This document shows positions 31,966-42,704 of a stretch of 64,000 nucleotides of DNA, one piece after another. The position numbers were made by a program, and so were the translations under genes. The stretch spans positions 4,712,001 to 4,776,000 of the forward strand of contig JAEUWY010000001.1 in the NCBI GenBank assembly GCA_022059125.1, written 5' to 3'. The notes under the pieces are model-generated. The model had not been told where the DNA came from. It made no database searches and worked only from the letters and a program-made list of their open reading frames with translations. Each line of letters starts with the position of its first letter. The first letter of the stretch is position 1. Source of the stretch: Corynespora cassiicola (lineage: Eukaryota > Ascomycota > Dothideomycetes > Pleosporales > Corynesporascaceae).

Positions 31966-33154
31966 TCATGCGGCAGAATGATCAGGATTCCAAGAGCCCA
32001 GACTGTATTCCTCAAAGTTTTGGAGCTCATGGGGCACCTCAGTCTTTTTCAAGCTCGGATTTGGCTTTACAAAGCTGGGAAGGGACGTAACGAGCGTAAT
32101 GCTTCCGCTTCTTCGCTTTACGCACGGCAGTAACGGCTTATATACCGGTAGCGAACAAACTATCGTGGCGACTGTGGGTTCAAGAATGAACCAGACGGAA
32201 TTCATGTTTGTGTTGGCGGATAGCTCGATGTTGAATGTGTAGACAGTTCGAATGATGTCAAATGCGATGTCGAGGATACCGAGGCCGAAGACGAAGATGA
32301 GTCCCACTTTTTGGGGAGTTTGGAGACTGATCAGCCGGTATGCTATCATTACAATTGGTAGCGACATCACTAAGACATTAGATTCTAACTCCTAGTAGTT
32401 TTTGTCGCACTGGACGTACCTATGAGCCCGCTTGCAACATGTAAACCACACCATATCCATGACAAGTTGATTACCACTGCCATATCCATGGATTCACATG
32501 TAGCTATAAGGTGTTAGTCATGTAGGTATTAATATAAGCTGCTGGACAAAAATGTCACTCACCATAATCTTCGGGTCGTGAAGGATCCCCACACCTCCAC
32601 AGAACAGACACGATAGTTATGCAGCCGCTCAAAGCAACAAATACAGTACTGGCCCACCAAACCATTCGAAAGCGGCACGAAATGGAAAAGATTTGCCAGA
32701 AAAGGGCTAAAAAGATGCCTTGACTGTATATAAGATAAGCCAAAGGAGTAGACCAAACCAAAGCTGTAGTTTCGTAGCAAAGTTTATTTCGTCCATTTTA
32801 GGCACTTCTCCTCCGAAATCTGATTTCTGGGCTCTGATAAGAATGGGTAAACAGAGAAGAAGTATAGTTGAGTATGGAATGATTAATGTTGCAGCGACAC
32901 AGTTGAGATAGTCGTCGACGAACAGACGCCCTAAGTTGCGCCACCGGATGACGAGACGACCTATCGTCAAGACCACGCAGGTGACGGAGAAGATAACGGA
33001 CAACACCTGGGGGTTTTCAGAAAAATTGCGAGTTTCCATATAACATTCTGTTCATTAGACATGGCTATCTTACCAAAAGACTCTCCCATGATACCATCCA
33101 GTGTTTCGACTCGTCTTCAGCCTTACTGAACGCTTCGCTCACATCTGAGGCCAT
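31966..33154 (-). pseudogene. PTH11-type rhodopsin-fold membrane protein with one-base frameshift
   Basis: Minus-strand exons 33154-33074, 33006-32563, 32503-32420 and 32369-31966, all with good GT-AG sites. The summed coding length is 1013 nt, one short of a multiple of three. The break lies in a five-base A-run (plus strand 32710-32714). The upstream frame reads TVKASF then stop, and the downstream frame resumes LALFWQIF. In this fungal seven-helix family (integral membrane domain of PTH11/SAT5-like proteins) the two halves are normally continuous. Seven hydrophobic helices are recognisable across the exons. Because only one base is missing and the rest is intact, this is either a recent inactivation or a sequencing error. 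Family members are putative receptors for surface or nutrient cues. Confidence 0.7.
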
Positions 33155-33984
33155 GATGCTCACTGTCTAATAAATAGAAATATTATGAGCAACTTGGGAT
33201 GGCTTGATGAGGCGTATCTTCAACTCGATACCCCATGTAACACTTGAGGGGGTCGCTGTGTGGTGGTTACACCACAGGGCGCGACACCCGAAGCTATAAA
33301 ACCCAGCAAAAGTGTGGGGCCCTGGCAGAACATCATGCACACGCTCTCTTATCATCGGCTATTCATTTCAAGGGGTCTTGGCTCTCAAAATCACCAAATA
33401 GGATACGACCCCGCCAGAAGCCATCGCGTGGTGCGGATGCCAGTAACCTGGGTTCATGGGGGGAAGCATGCTTTGCGGCGCAGCGGCTAACGCGAGACCG
33501 TTTTCTAACAGACCACGAGATGCTCCGTGGTATGAGTTTGGACTTTCCGCGGGGCGAAAAGGGGAAAGTGTATAGGAATTGCGGCGAGGCGACTGGGGTG
33601 TCGCGTTTATGAGGCGACCTGACGTGCCTGTAGGAATCGATGCTAGCCCTACATGGCTAAGCTAAACAAGTTGCCCAATTACCTCGAGGGCCTGATTTTT
33701 GGCGTGTGAGAAGGATGATAAAACCCCCTTCAATATAAGCCACATGGAATTTCTATGTGGATGTTCTCCATGAGAACTTACGTACCAGTCATCGCTGTTT
33801 ACAAAGCCTTAGGGAGAATGTACCGAGTTGAATCGATATAGAGGAATGCGTTCTTGAAGCCAAGCTGGTGGTCTGATAGCTCATATATCTTGCATCAAAG
33901 CGAATATCGAAGAGAGGGGTCTTTCCTATTTCTCATTGAATACACTATTACTAAGTATGCCACAGTAAATCACATTGTCGAGCT
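33155..33984. other. Intergenic region, 830 bp
   Basis: Upstream of the minus-strand receptor gene and downstream of the FAD oxidoreductase. Open frames at 33244-33612 show no motifs. It is presumably the promoter of the receptor gene. Confidence 0.5.
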
Positions 33985-35766
33985 CTAGGCTACAGAGATT
34001 ATTGCCTTAAAACGCCCCTCAGGGTCATATTTCCTCCTAAGTTGTCCTATCTTTTCATAATGCTCCCCGTACGTCTAATCAAATTAGCCTTCATGTTACT
34101 TCCAAAGTGATGATTGACCACTCACATTTCTCGCGTTGTGGAAATTTTCTAGTGTTGGTGGAGTTACGTGCACCTCAACGCCCTCTCCAAAAATCTTTCC
34201 AGGGGCTTCAATCGCAACTTGATGAGCTGCTTTCCACTCTTCATCAGATGCAGTAGCAGCGCATCCAGTCGATACAAGTAGGACATGTCTGAAGTCTGAA
34301 GACCGAGGATAGGCACAATCCTTTGCAGTGCCGCCGTTGATTGGTCCCTAGGTTGGTGATCAGCAACAGGAACCGAACATTGAGAATGCGATGGAATGTT
34401 GAAAACCACCGTCGCATCGATCATCAAAGCACTGGGATATTTCTGAAGCCACAATAAAGTAGGAATGAGACATACCAGAGTTTTAAACTCGAAAACCAGC
34501 ATGGCCGACTGCTGTATGGTTTTGCCATACAACGGAAGATCATCGAACCAGCCTGCTGCCTTCATCATGGTATCGTAGCTCAAACGCGACATACCAAAAG
34601 TTTGGAATTCAATCTTTGCCTTTCCGCGCATCTCGTCCACGTTTGCTAAATCATCAGGTTAGTGGGGCTTCGAATGTGGCAGGACGCAAAACTCACCTTG
34701 TCCGTTTGTAACACCCTCTATGTTCGTAACCTTTGTCGCGTCGATGGCCCCAGGAGCTTCAAGAAGAAAGCTAAAGACTTTGCGTCCGTGCTCCTCGCCA
34801 TACTCGTCATATACGTACACCACCAAGTGATCTCCCTGGGCATAGGCTTCCTTCTTCTCACCTTCGGCGCGCATCGCCTCCTTTACCTGGCTCTTTGCGA
34901 TGTACATGAACGCGGTATAAGCGGGATCAGGATCTTCCATCAGATCCGCCAACCCCTTTACTGCATTGGAGAGTTCGCTTCGAGGAATCAACACGTTGCC
35001 CGCCCAGATTTTGGTTGAGCACGGGTGGGCACGAAGGATGACCTTGGTGACGACTTGATATCTCTCGTTAGCATGTGTAGACAACGATGTTAGACGGGGA
35101 CTTTAACTTACTGCCAAACCCGCCACCGCCGCCCCTCAAAGCCCACATCAGCTCCGGCTCCTTGGAAGCCATGACCACTTCCCCATTAAACTTGACAACC
35201 TCCGCATCAACGAAATTGGCAGGGTCGGAAATGCACCCGAGCCGTCCGGACCTCCACGAATACCCGCCAAGCATCACCGAACCCCCCACACCCACCCTAG
35301 CAGTCCTGGCAACCAACGCTACATCTCCAATTAGCAATGCCTTTCAAGCCAAGCGCCCGGATCTTGAGGGATACTCACTCGCATACTCAGGATCCTCCAC
35401 CGTCATCTTAGAACAAACCTCCACCCACGTCAACCCCGCGCCAACACTCGCAAGCTTGCTCTCCTTGTCGTAGGAAAAGCCGTTGAAATTCTTCATGCTC
35501 ACGACCACGGCGTCCGAGGACGTGCACTTGAAGCCATGGCCGCGGACGTCAAAGTCCAGGCCCGAGGCATACAGCTCGCGCACCACACGACTCAACGAGT
35601 CGACGGACTCGGGGGCAAAGACGAGGGCAGGGCGCTTCTGGCGATGGGCGGAGAAGGTGGAAGAGTGGTTGGTGTAGTCGGGGCTGGAGGGGGTAAGGAC
35701 TTCGGCGGGTTGGAGGGAGTTGATGAGAGCCGATAGGACGGCGGATGGGTTGGTGGGTTCAGACAT
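33985..35766 (-). CDS. FAD-linked oxidoreductase, berberine-bridge-enzyme-like
   Basis: Six minus-strand exons: 35766-35379, 35318-35112, 35053-34697, 34645-34476, 34347-34126 and 34074-33985, giving 477 aa with all phases closing. The fourth intron (128 bp) reads through in frame, but splicing it is needed to reach the conserved tail (GPINGG..DCAYPRS...HVLLVST, then YGEHYEKI..LRRKYDPEGRF). The PCMH-type FAD domain is at the N-terminus: LVFAPESVDSLSRVV, the FAD loop DVRGHGF, VGAGLTWVEV, GGSVMLGGYS and WALRGGGGGFG. There is no signal peptide, so it is probably intracellular. Such enzymes oxidise alcohols, sugars or secondary metabolites; the substrate cannot be read from sequence. Confidence 0.85.
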
Positions 35767-36608
35767 TGCTGGAGTGTTTGTTTGTGGCTTGGATGTAGTA
35801 TTCGTTGATGCCTCAATGCAGTGTCTCGACGCGAAATATATGTCTTTGGATTCGAGAAGGTCGGGAGGGGAAGTCTCACTCTCGTTCGGATACAACAGAG
35901 ACAAAGAGCGAAATCCGATGCTACAATGCGTGCCTCTTTTGGGGACAAGCACGCCAAAAAATGAGGTTCAATACTGGGTTGTCTGTCTGTTTCGGATACA
36001 ACGAAGCTGGAAGAGCTAAATCCGCTGCTAGGCCATGAAGAGGGACCCACTTGTCCAAGTCACAACACACTTTGCTGTAATATTTGGAATATTTACAGGG
36101 TAGCAAATCGCTTCCCTTCCATTTGGGCCGAGGTGCTCGCAACGGTACCTCGTTCGTATCAACGAAGATTAGGGCGGAGTGACTTCAGCGATCATGGCTC
36201 GCGGCTGCTTTCGGCACTTCGGCACTTAGAGAAGCCGAACGCGACACTGGCCTTCGGACACTCGCGTGTTGGTCAACGCGAAAATATGACCTGTTGTAAA
36301 TTAAAGCACAAAGGGGACCAGTGGAGTCCAAGAGGCACAAAAATAAGGATACGGAATGGACTTAAGTCCCTCGTCCAGCCGGCACGAAAGCTCATAAACC
36401 TCCCAAACGTGAAAATATGGCCATATGTGTGTCACTGGGCAAGGAATTAGACAACCATTGCATGGAAGTTGTCGGTATAAACTACGTCTCAATGGGGTCA
36501 TAATACAAATACTATAAAATCTTATACAAAACATTCGTAAGGTGTGTCTGCATACCTTGAGCCCAATTGAACGTAACAAGCCTGCAGATCTGTATCTTTC
36601 AACGCAAA
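35767..36608. other. Intergenic region with degenerate 40-bp direct repeat
   Basis: 842 bp between the FAD oxidoreductase start and the FAT1-like gene's 3' end. It contains two related copies of a segment beginning ttcggatacaac and ending in gctgcta or gatgcta (35885-35923 and 35991-36030). No coding frame is supported. Confidence 0.55.
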
Positions 36609-38706
36609 TTATAGTTTTGCAAATCCAGGAACACTGGTCTTCAACCCGTCCCAGTCCTCCATCCTGTAAACCACATAACCTTGACCATCAACATCAGCCC
36701 CTTTGACGGTGCTCAGTGCGGAGGGGCACCAATAGATGGTATCATACTTGATGTCGTCCTTGCCGAGACCCTTCTCTTCTGCTTCCTTGTCTGCCCGCTC
36801 TTGCAACTTTCTCAGATCGATACCATCATTCCTCAATGGTACCTTGTTTTGCTTGTTATTGTGCATGGCGGCAATGTTGTTGAGCACGCGAATGAACACC
36901 GGAACAGCATATTTGGGGAGCTTGGCATGGCAATGCTCAAACAGGCCCTGGAAGTTGAAGGTCGCCTTTTGCGATGGATCAATATAGATGGCGGCACAGC
37001 CTGCACGGCCATCGTGACCAGGGACCTCGACACCATAGACATTTGCTTCGACTACTCCGGGATAGTGGCCGATGACCTCGCTAACTTCAGCTGTGCTCAC
37101 GTTCTCCGATTTCCATCGGAATGTGTCGCCCAGTCTGTCGAGGAAGAACCACCGTCCGTCTGCATCTCTCCGCAAAGCATCGCCGGTACGGTACCACAAG
37201 TCACCCTTCTTGAATACATTGCGTTCAAATTTCTTTTCGGTCGCCTCGGGGTTGTTGTAGTAGCCCACAAAGGCATCCTCGCTGGGCAATTGGACAATAA
37301 TCTCTCCGCCTTCCTCGTATGGCCTCCTCTTGGCAAACCCCGTCTTGGGATCTCGAAAGATGGCGTTGGACTCGTGGTCAATCTCCACTGGAACGTAGGT
37401 ATTCCTATACATCCAGCGCATGATGGCACCCTGGTGTCCGACAGAGGTGGCTGTAAAGGGGCCACGAGAAATGTTGAGCAGAGCAAAAACACCCTCTGTG
37501 CTGTTGAAAAATTCAGCGACGGTGTCGATGCCGAAGCGCTCGACAAAGCGATGCCAAACGTCCGGGCGCATGCCGTTTCCAAACATGACGCGCACTCTGT
37601 GTTTCTTGTCCAACTCGCTCGGAGGGTTTGCTAGAAGGTATCTCGCGGTCTCTCCAACGTAGACGAATGCAGTCGAATTCGAGTCACGGATGTCGGACCA
37701 GAACCTGGAAGTCGAAAACTTGCGTCCTATGCACACTGTAAGACCCGAAAGCATGCATGTCAAAGCAGTAGTGAGGCCGGTTCCGTGATAAAGAGGCATG
37801 CAAATGTACCACCGGTCGCCGTTGGGCCCTGGCTTCAACCCGAGACTTCGTACACGACCGTTGACGAAAGTACCAGCTTTCCGGCCCTCGAATTTGCAAG
37901 CCTTGGGATGGCCAGTAGTGCCACTTGTGTAGAAGAGGAAGATAGGAAAGTCGCCCTTGACGCCGGCTCGCAGCTCATCCTCTGGGCGTTTTGGCTCCAT
38001 GCGCAGGATCTCGCCCTTCAGTTGTCTGTCCAGAATCTTGATGGTCATTCCAAGTTCTCCTTCAAGCCTTTCGCGGACGGCCTCGATCCTCTCCCGAGCC
38101 TCGTTGTCCTCATCGACGATCAGGAGCTTCGCCCCAGAGATCTTGAGGCAGTGTACGAGGGAGTCGCCAGCCAAATGATGATTGATCATGGCTGGTGCTG
38201 ACCCCACGGCCAGTGAGCCGAGATGGGCAAAGATGAACTCGGGCTGATTTGTGAGGTAGAAAGCCACCAGCTGGCCTGACTTGAGGCCACTGTCCAAGAA
38301 GAATTGTGCATATCGGCAGGAGTTGGCGTAGGTCTCGGTCCAGGTGTAGCATCCCATGCGCGACCAGATGGCCTCCTCGTTCTCGGGTAATCGACGGACC
38401 TGATCTTCGAAGAAGTACCACAGGCTACCACGGCCATTGGCGACTGGAGTCTGGTTCAGCCAAACGCGCGTATGGGGGCTTGCGGGGCAGCCTACCAGCC
38501 TTTGCGAACTCGCGTTCCGATTTCCGACCGGCGCGGATCGCCTTCAAGTCGCCCGAGAAATTGTATTTGGCATCGACATAGGCGGCAGCGGCCGTGGCGC
38601 CTGCAATTGCGCCTGCAACTGGCACTGCAATGGTCAGCATGGCGGAATGTGGAGATGTGGAGCAGCTGCGCGACAATGCGAGCTGGCAAAACGTACCGAG
38701 AGCCAT
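36609..38706 (-). CDS. FAT1: FAT1/FATP-type very-long-chain acyl-CoA synthetase
   Basis: Three minus-strand exons: 38706-38697 (10 nt only), 38624-38496 and 38443-36609, giving 657 aa. The second intron's acceptor (ctccag) was chosen because it alone keeps phase and gives NGRGSLWYFFEDQV, the expected start of the enzyme domain. Motifs: an N-terminal Ala-rich hydrophobic helix (membrane anchor), the AMP-binding P-loop FYTSGTTGHPKACK, STEGVF, YRTGD, and the FATP/VLACS signature DRLGDTFRWKSENVST. It activates very-long-chain fatty acids with CoA and ATP and supports fatty-acid uptake at ER, peroxisome or plasma membrane. Length and C-terminus are typical of the family. Confidence 0.92.
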
Positions 38707-39165
38707 GTCGGCGGATTTATCTTCTGCCTCTGGGGCTCTAGGGGCTGGCCGCGAGGAATTGGGTATCGTCCGAGGGAAAGAGGAGTGAAAATGGGGAGAA
38801 ACGGAGGCTATCTGGCGGACTGAGACCGGCAGTCGTCGCAATGGGTTTATTAAAAGTCGAGACGCGCCAGACCAGGTGATGAGTTGCCGTAAACCTCGGG
38901 CTGGTTTGACTCGCGCCTTCCCCCTTCGGGCTGGGGTCGGGCTCCCCACCCCCACAAAAGTGCCGCGCTGCGACAGCCGACCGCTAGCTCAACACCATAT
39001 CAGAACGACACCGGAGACGCATTACGTGGAACGCCATTACATTTCTCGCGCCCGCGGCCGGGGCTTCTATCTATTGTATAAACGCACCCCGTGGTATCGA
39101 TGATGCTGCAAGTTCCCCCCAAACGCCGGTCCCATGCTTGTACCAAATGAATAAGCCCCTTTTCC
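38707..39165. other. Promoter region of the FAT1-like gene, 459 bp
   Basis: Between the FAT1-like start codon and the 3' end of the PEBP-like gene, both on the minus strand. A frame continuing upstream from the FAT1-like exon 1 region is open but lies beyond the start codon and shows no conservation features. No gene is seen. Confidence 0.5.
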
Positions 39166-40508
39166 TCACAGGCCGAACCCAGCAAACGTGATGATGGATG
39201 CCACGATAAGGCACTGCGCCAATGCTGAAGGGATCTCCGAGCCTGCTGATGCCGTCTGCTCGGCGGGCAGTGCCGCTGTGGTTCCAGATCCTCCGGTTGC
39301 CTCTGCCGGATCCTGCACGACGCTGGTGTTGAAACCTCCAGATGTGGGGGCAGTACCGTTGCTTGGCGGAATGCTCGTCGCCGCAGCAAGCCCTGTCGTC
39401 GGGCCACTGGGAGATGGGGTCGTATCGTCCTGGCTGTCACCAGGCGCTTGCGATGGCTCAGGGCTGCTCGCAGGCTCATCATCGGATCCGCCCGTTGGCG
39501 TGGGCGACGCAGCCGACGAAGCTTGAGGAGAGCCAGGCGTAGGCTCCGCACCGCCAGTCGCCGGACCGCCAGATGCTGGAGCACTGGAGGCGGCGGGGCT
39601 TGGGGTAGGGCTGGGAGCCGCACCACCAGCTGGAGCACTGGAGGCGGCGGGGCTTGGGGTAGGGCTGGGAGCCGCACCACCAGCTGGAGCACTGGAGGCG
39701 GCGGGGCTTGGGGTAGGGCTGGGAGCTGCACCACCAGCTGGGGCACTGGTCGCAGAGGCAGGTTCTTCGGCTGCTGCGCTTGAGCTCTCGGATCCTCCAG
39801 GAGATGGTGCTGAACCGGAACCATCGCAGCTTGACTCGCCTCCCAACTTGACCGTCATACCAAGACCGGCCCCGGCGTCTCGCAGCCCATTGTCGTCCTG
39901 GAACTTCTTCACATCGAAGGTCTCCCCTTCTCCCGGCATCTGCAGCTCAGTAATCTCCTTTCTTCCCGGGTTGGTGTACATGAGGAACGTGTATTTACGA
40001 TCATCACCAGTCTCGCCTGGGGAAGTGAATCAGTAATCTTGCAACATCTTCGTCATGGATCGTCTTACCGAAAGCTCCGGGGGCTTTGTATTCCAACAGC
40101 GGCTCACTATCCGTCTCAAGGTTCGTGATGTCGAAATTGTATTTGAAGTTTGAACGAGCATAGTGCAGCTTTCGCGCATCATCGCACGTGGTATCCACCA
40201 TGATTATAGTATACAGCGTCGTTGAACTGATACCAGAACTATCTCCGAGGGCAAAAGTCGGCTCATCGGCAACCTCTGTTTTCTGTTAGTTACGGTCATG
40301 TCCAGCCGATTCCATACCACTAACCGTCCTTCTCAAAGGATGTTCCATCGGAAAAGCCAGAGACGGCATTATTTGTAAAGGAAACTTGGACTTCCTTTCC
40401 GCTCGACTCAAAACCTGCCTGTAGATCTTGCGGGACAGAATCCTGTGCCTCTGCGAACTGGGCCATGGCCATGGCGAACGCCGCGAACTGGAAATAGTTG
40501 CCGAGCAT
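39166..40508 (-). CDS. GPI-anchored PEBP-like protein with Ser/Pro/Ala stalk
   Basis: Three minus-strand exons: 40508-40325, 40275-40069 and 40016-39166, giving 413 aa. The signal peptide is MLGNYFQFAAFAMAMAQFAEA. Residues about 20-180 resemble a phosphatidylethanolamine-binding protein fold: TLYTIIMVDTTC (the YTLIMVDPD strand), LEYKAPGAFGETGDDRKYTFLMY (the GPxPPxGTGxHRYxFLL region) and a following YTNPGRKEI. The ligand-pocket residues are degenerate. A Ser/Pro/Ala/Gly/Thr-rich stalk of about 190 residues follows, including three 18-residue repeats, then a hydrophobic tail (CLIVASIITFAGFGL) typical of a GPI signal. A cell-surface or wall location is inferred. Ligand binding is untested; the stalk is probably heavily O-mannosylated. 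Confidence 0.78.
39575..39736. repeat. 54-bp coding minisatellite, three copies
   Basis: Three tandem copies of a 54-bp unit starting gctggagcac at 39575, 39629 and 39683. They are identical except for one c/t change in the third copy. The unit encodes 18 residues of the GPI protein stalk (SAPAGGAAPSPTPSPAAS, register arbitrary). Near-identity suggests recent expansion and probable length variation between strains. Confidence 0.92.
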
Positions 40509-42704
40509 GATTGATGATTTTGGAGTAGACGAGGAAAAATTAAACAAAAGTTCTCGATTCGTGATCAGGTAAGGAACGGTCCTGCGTTTGGCCTGAATTA
40601 CAAGGTAATGAGCGGAAAAACAAACTGGTTTCTTAATACCTCAGTCCCTTAAAACCTTATGTCCCTAGGCCTTTATACCTGCCTCTCCAACTGGTCTCCA
40701 ACTTGATTCATTGCGCCACAGACCACCTTAGGCTCCGCCTCACGCAAGCATCTGTTAGAATTAAGCTCATTGCTAAACGCCCGCTGAACGCCCGTCCTCG
40801 GTATTACGAAACCCTTACTTGGCTTGACGTTCGCTGGCGTTGCTGATTTTGGTGTTATTGTCGACAGGTACAGTTTCAGAAGGGTTTGGAGGCCAAGCCT
40901 TTCGGATAATGCGAGGCCGAGCGGCTAGACCAACAACTCACCGCATTGACACGAAAACTGACAGTCTTCTGGAAAACCAAAACGATTTGGAAGAGATTTG
41001 ACAGGCGTGTTGGAACATGTCAAATACAGAAGCAAAAGGAATAAAAAGAAAACTCGCGCGCGATCACAACGTTGGGCAACATAATCGTAAATTCTCCGCT
41101 ACCCCAAGACGAGGCTGCAAGTCTCCTGCAGGCTCCCGCAAGATCGCCCCGCGTGGCCAGGCGCGAAACCGGACAGCTGGAGGATCCGTTCTTGGCAAGT
41201 TCGAAAATCATCACGCTGATCGCGCTGAGGCTCCATCACCCCTAGGTGCTTTTGGGCAGAAGATCTGGAGCCCTTACGTTTTGTTCAGTTTCAGGCACCA
41301 TCTCCTGGGACTGCGACGAGCCTCGGCGGGGGCGCGAGCTGAACTGCTCACCCGCCGTGGCCTGCGGTTCCTGGCCCACTGTCAAACCGTTGTCCGCCCA
41401 GCATACTCTTGTCGCTTTCTTGTCCGTTCTTGTCGGATGTCAATCAAACTTGACGTGCGTACGTCACCACCTGGCGTTGCGGAGTCGTAGTGGCCACACA
41501 ACTCGGTGAATGTCATGATACTTGTCGCAGGACTCACCGGAGGGATATGATCGGAGGTACTGCAATGTGAGTCTGGGCGCAGAGCGCTCCTGTGAACCCA
41601 ACCTCTCCTCCAGACTGAGATTCGACACTTGACAGTTGTGACATCAACAATGATCATGCCGGACTAGGAACCTGCAGATCGGAGAGCGATAGAGCACTGA
41701 AACCTCAAAGGCACAGATTAACATCACAGCCTGACTATCACGGAATGTCTTCCAAGAGACGGAGAATAATGGCCGCTTGCACACAATGCGACCCGATATG
41801 CTAGGCGACAAGGCATCCTCATGCAAGTTCCAATCAAAGATGGCACCCACTAGTCCCATTAATGGCCACTATTTTGCGCCCACAATTTTTCCGAATGGGG
41901 CGGCGCGGCTACATGTCCCAGCAACCAGGCACCGTCTACCTCCACAATGGGGCATGTTGACTTTAAAGAAATATATGGAGGGCCTTATGAACAAGCCTGT
42001 GTTCATATGGCCCTCCGTACATTCCTCTAAGTCCAACATGCCCCATTTTTTGGCGACAATACGGTAATTTGAATCACTGGTTTCGAGAGAGTAAAGGGTC
42101 TTGAGGACAGGTGTGGGGTTTTCGTCCGATATTTTGGTGTTCGACACCGAAACATCTCTCAACGCGTGTAAGCGCGCAACACACGCCCCGTTCCTGCCAC
42201 GCCCGTCAGCCAGCCAACCATTCTCGCCCAGTCTTTCTTCCAAGTAGCGGCTCCGCACAACATGCAATCCTCTATTCTTCCGGAGGCACGCCACATCGGC
42301 GCTGGGCCAGACCGGGCGCTTGGAATGACGCGCGCGTTGGTTTATGTGAGCGGCGGAATGTGGATGTGGCGAAGTATGCGGTAGCGATTTCATGGAGAGC
42401 AACATCTTGAATACCGAAGATTGCCTGCGCGCGATACGGGTATATGCAGGCGAGTGCGGAGTTTGAAGGAGGATCGCAGTTGGGATGCTTAGCAAGCTCG
42501 GCATTGACCTAGCTGTTCCTCATGGGAAAAGTATCATCACTTTTAGCGACGCGATGTATTCTCAAAAACCCCAAGTTGCCATTATATTCCTACCAAGTCA
42601 ATCCCTCTACCGAGTCCCCACGCTAAACGGTCCAGACCAAAATCTTTCTTACCTCATATCCCCCAAATGCAGCAGGCTGCCGACTAATATACCCCCAGTA
42701 CCAT
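40509..42704. other. Gene-poor region with foldback palindrome, 2.2 kb
   Basis: Between the PEBP-like gene's start and the 3' end of the ferric reductase. Open frames at 41017-41490 (plus) and 41869-42504 (minus) lack recognisable domains; the second runs through a palindrome and so is partly an artefact of it. No gene is supported, although a short unrecognised one cannot be excluded. Confidence 0.5.
41947..42046. repeat. Imperfect inverted repeat (foldback), about 47-bp arms
   Basis: The left arm starts tggggcatgttg and the right arm ends caacatgcccca. The arms pair over about 47 bp around a loop of a few bases near 41994-41999 (aagcct). Other matching blocks are ggagggcc with ggccctcc, and ttatgaac with gttcatat. 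Most mismatches are transitions, with the left arm more A/T-rich. It could be a MITE-like foldback element, a decayed inverted repeat, or a transcript hairpin. Confidence 0.8.

Noticed and set aside
36681..37634. 317-codon frame antisense to the FAT1-like gene
   Set aside because: The sense strand carries all acyl-CoA synthetase motifs; the antisense frame has none.
39000..39824. 274-codon minus-strand frame over the minisatellite
   Set aside because: It is the other reading frame of the repeat-coding stalk; the GPI protein frame has the signal peptide, the splice sites and the GPI tail.
41017..41490. Possible 157-aa gene
   Set aside because: Starts with ATG but shows no domain, no compositional signal and no splice partners; not enough to call a gene.
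41869..42504. 211-codon minus-strand frame
   Set aside because: Runs through the foldback palindrome and lacks any recognisable motif; likely chance.
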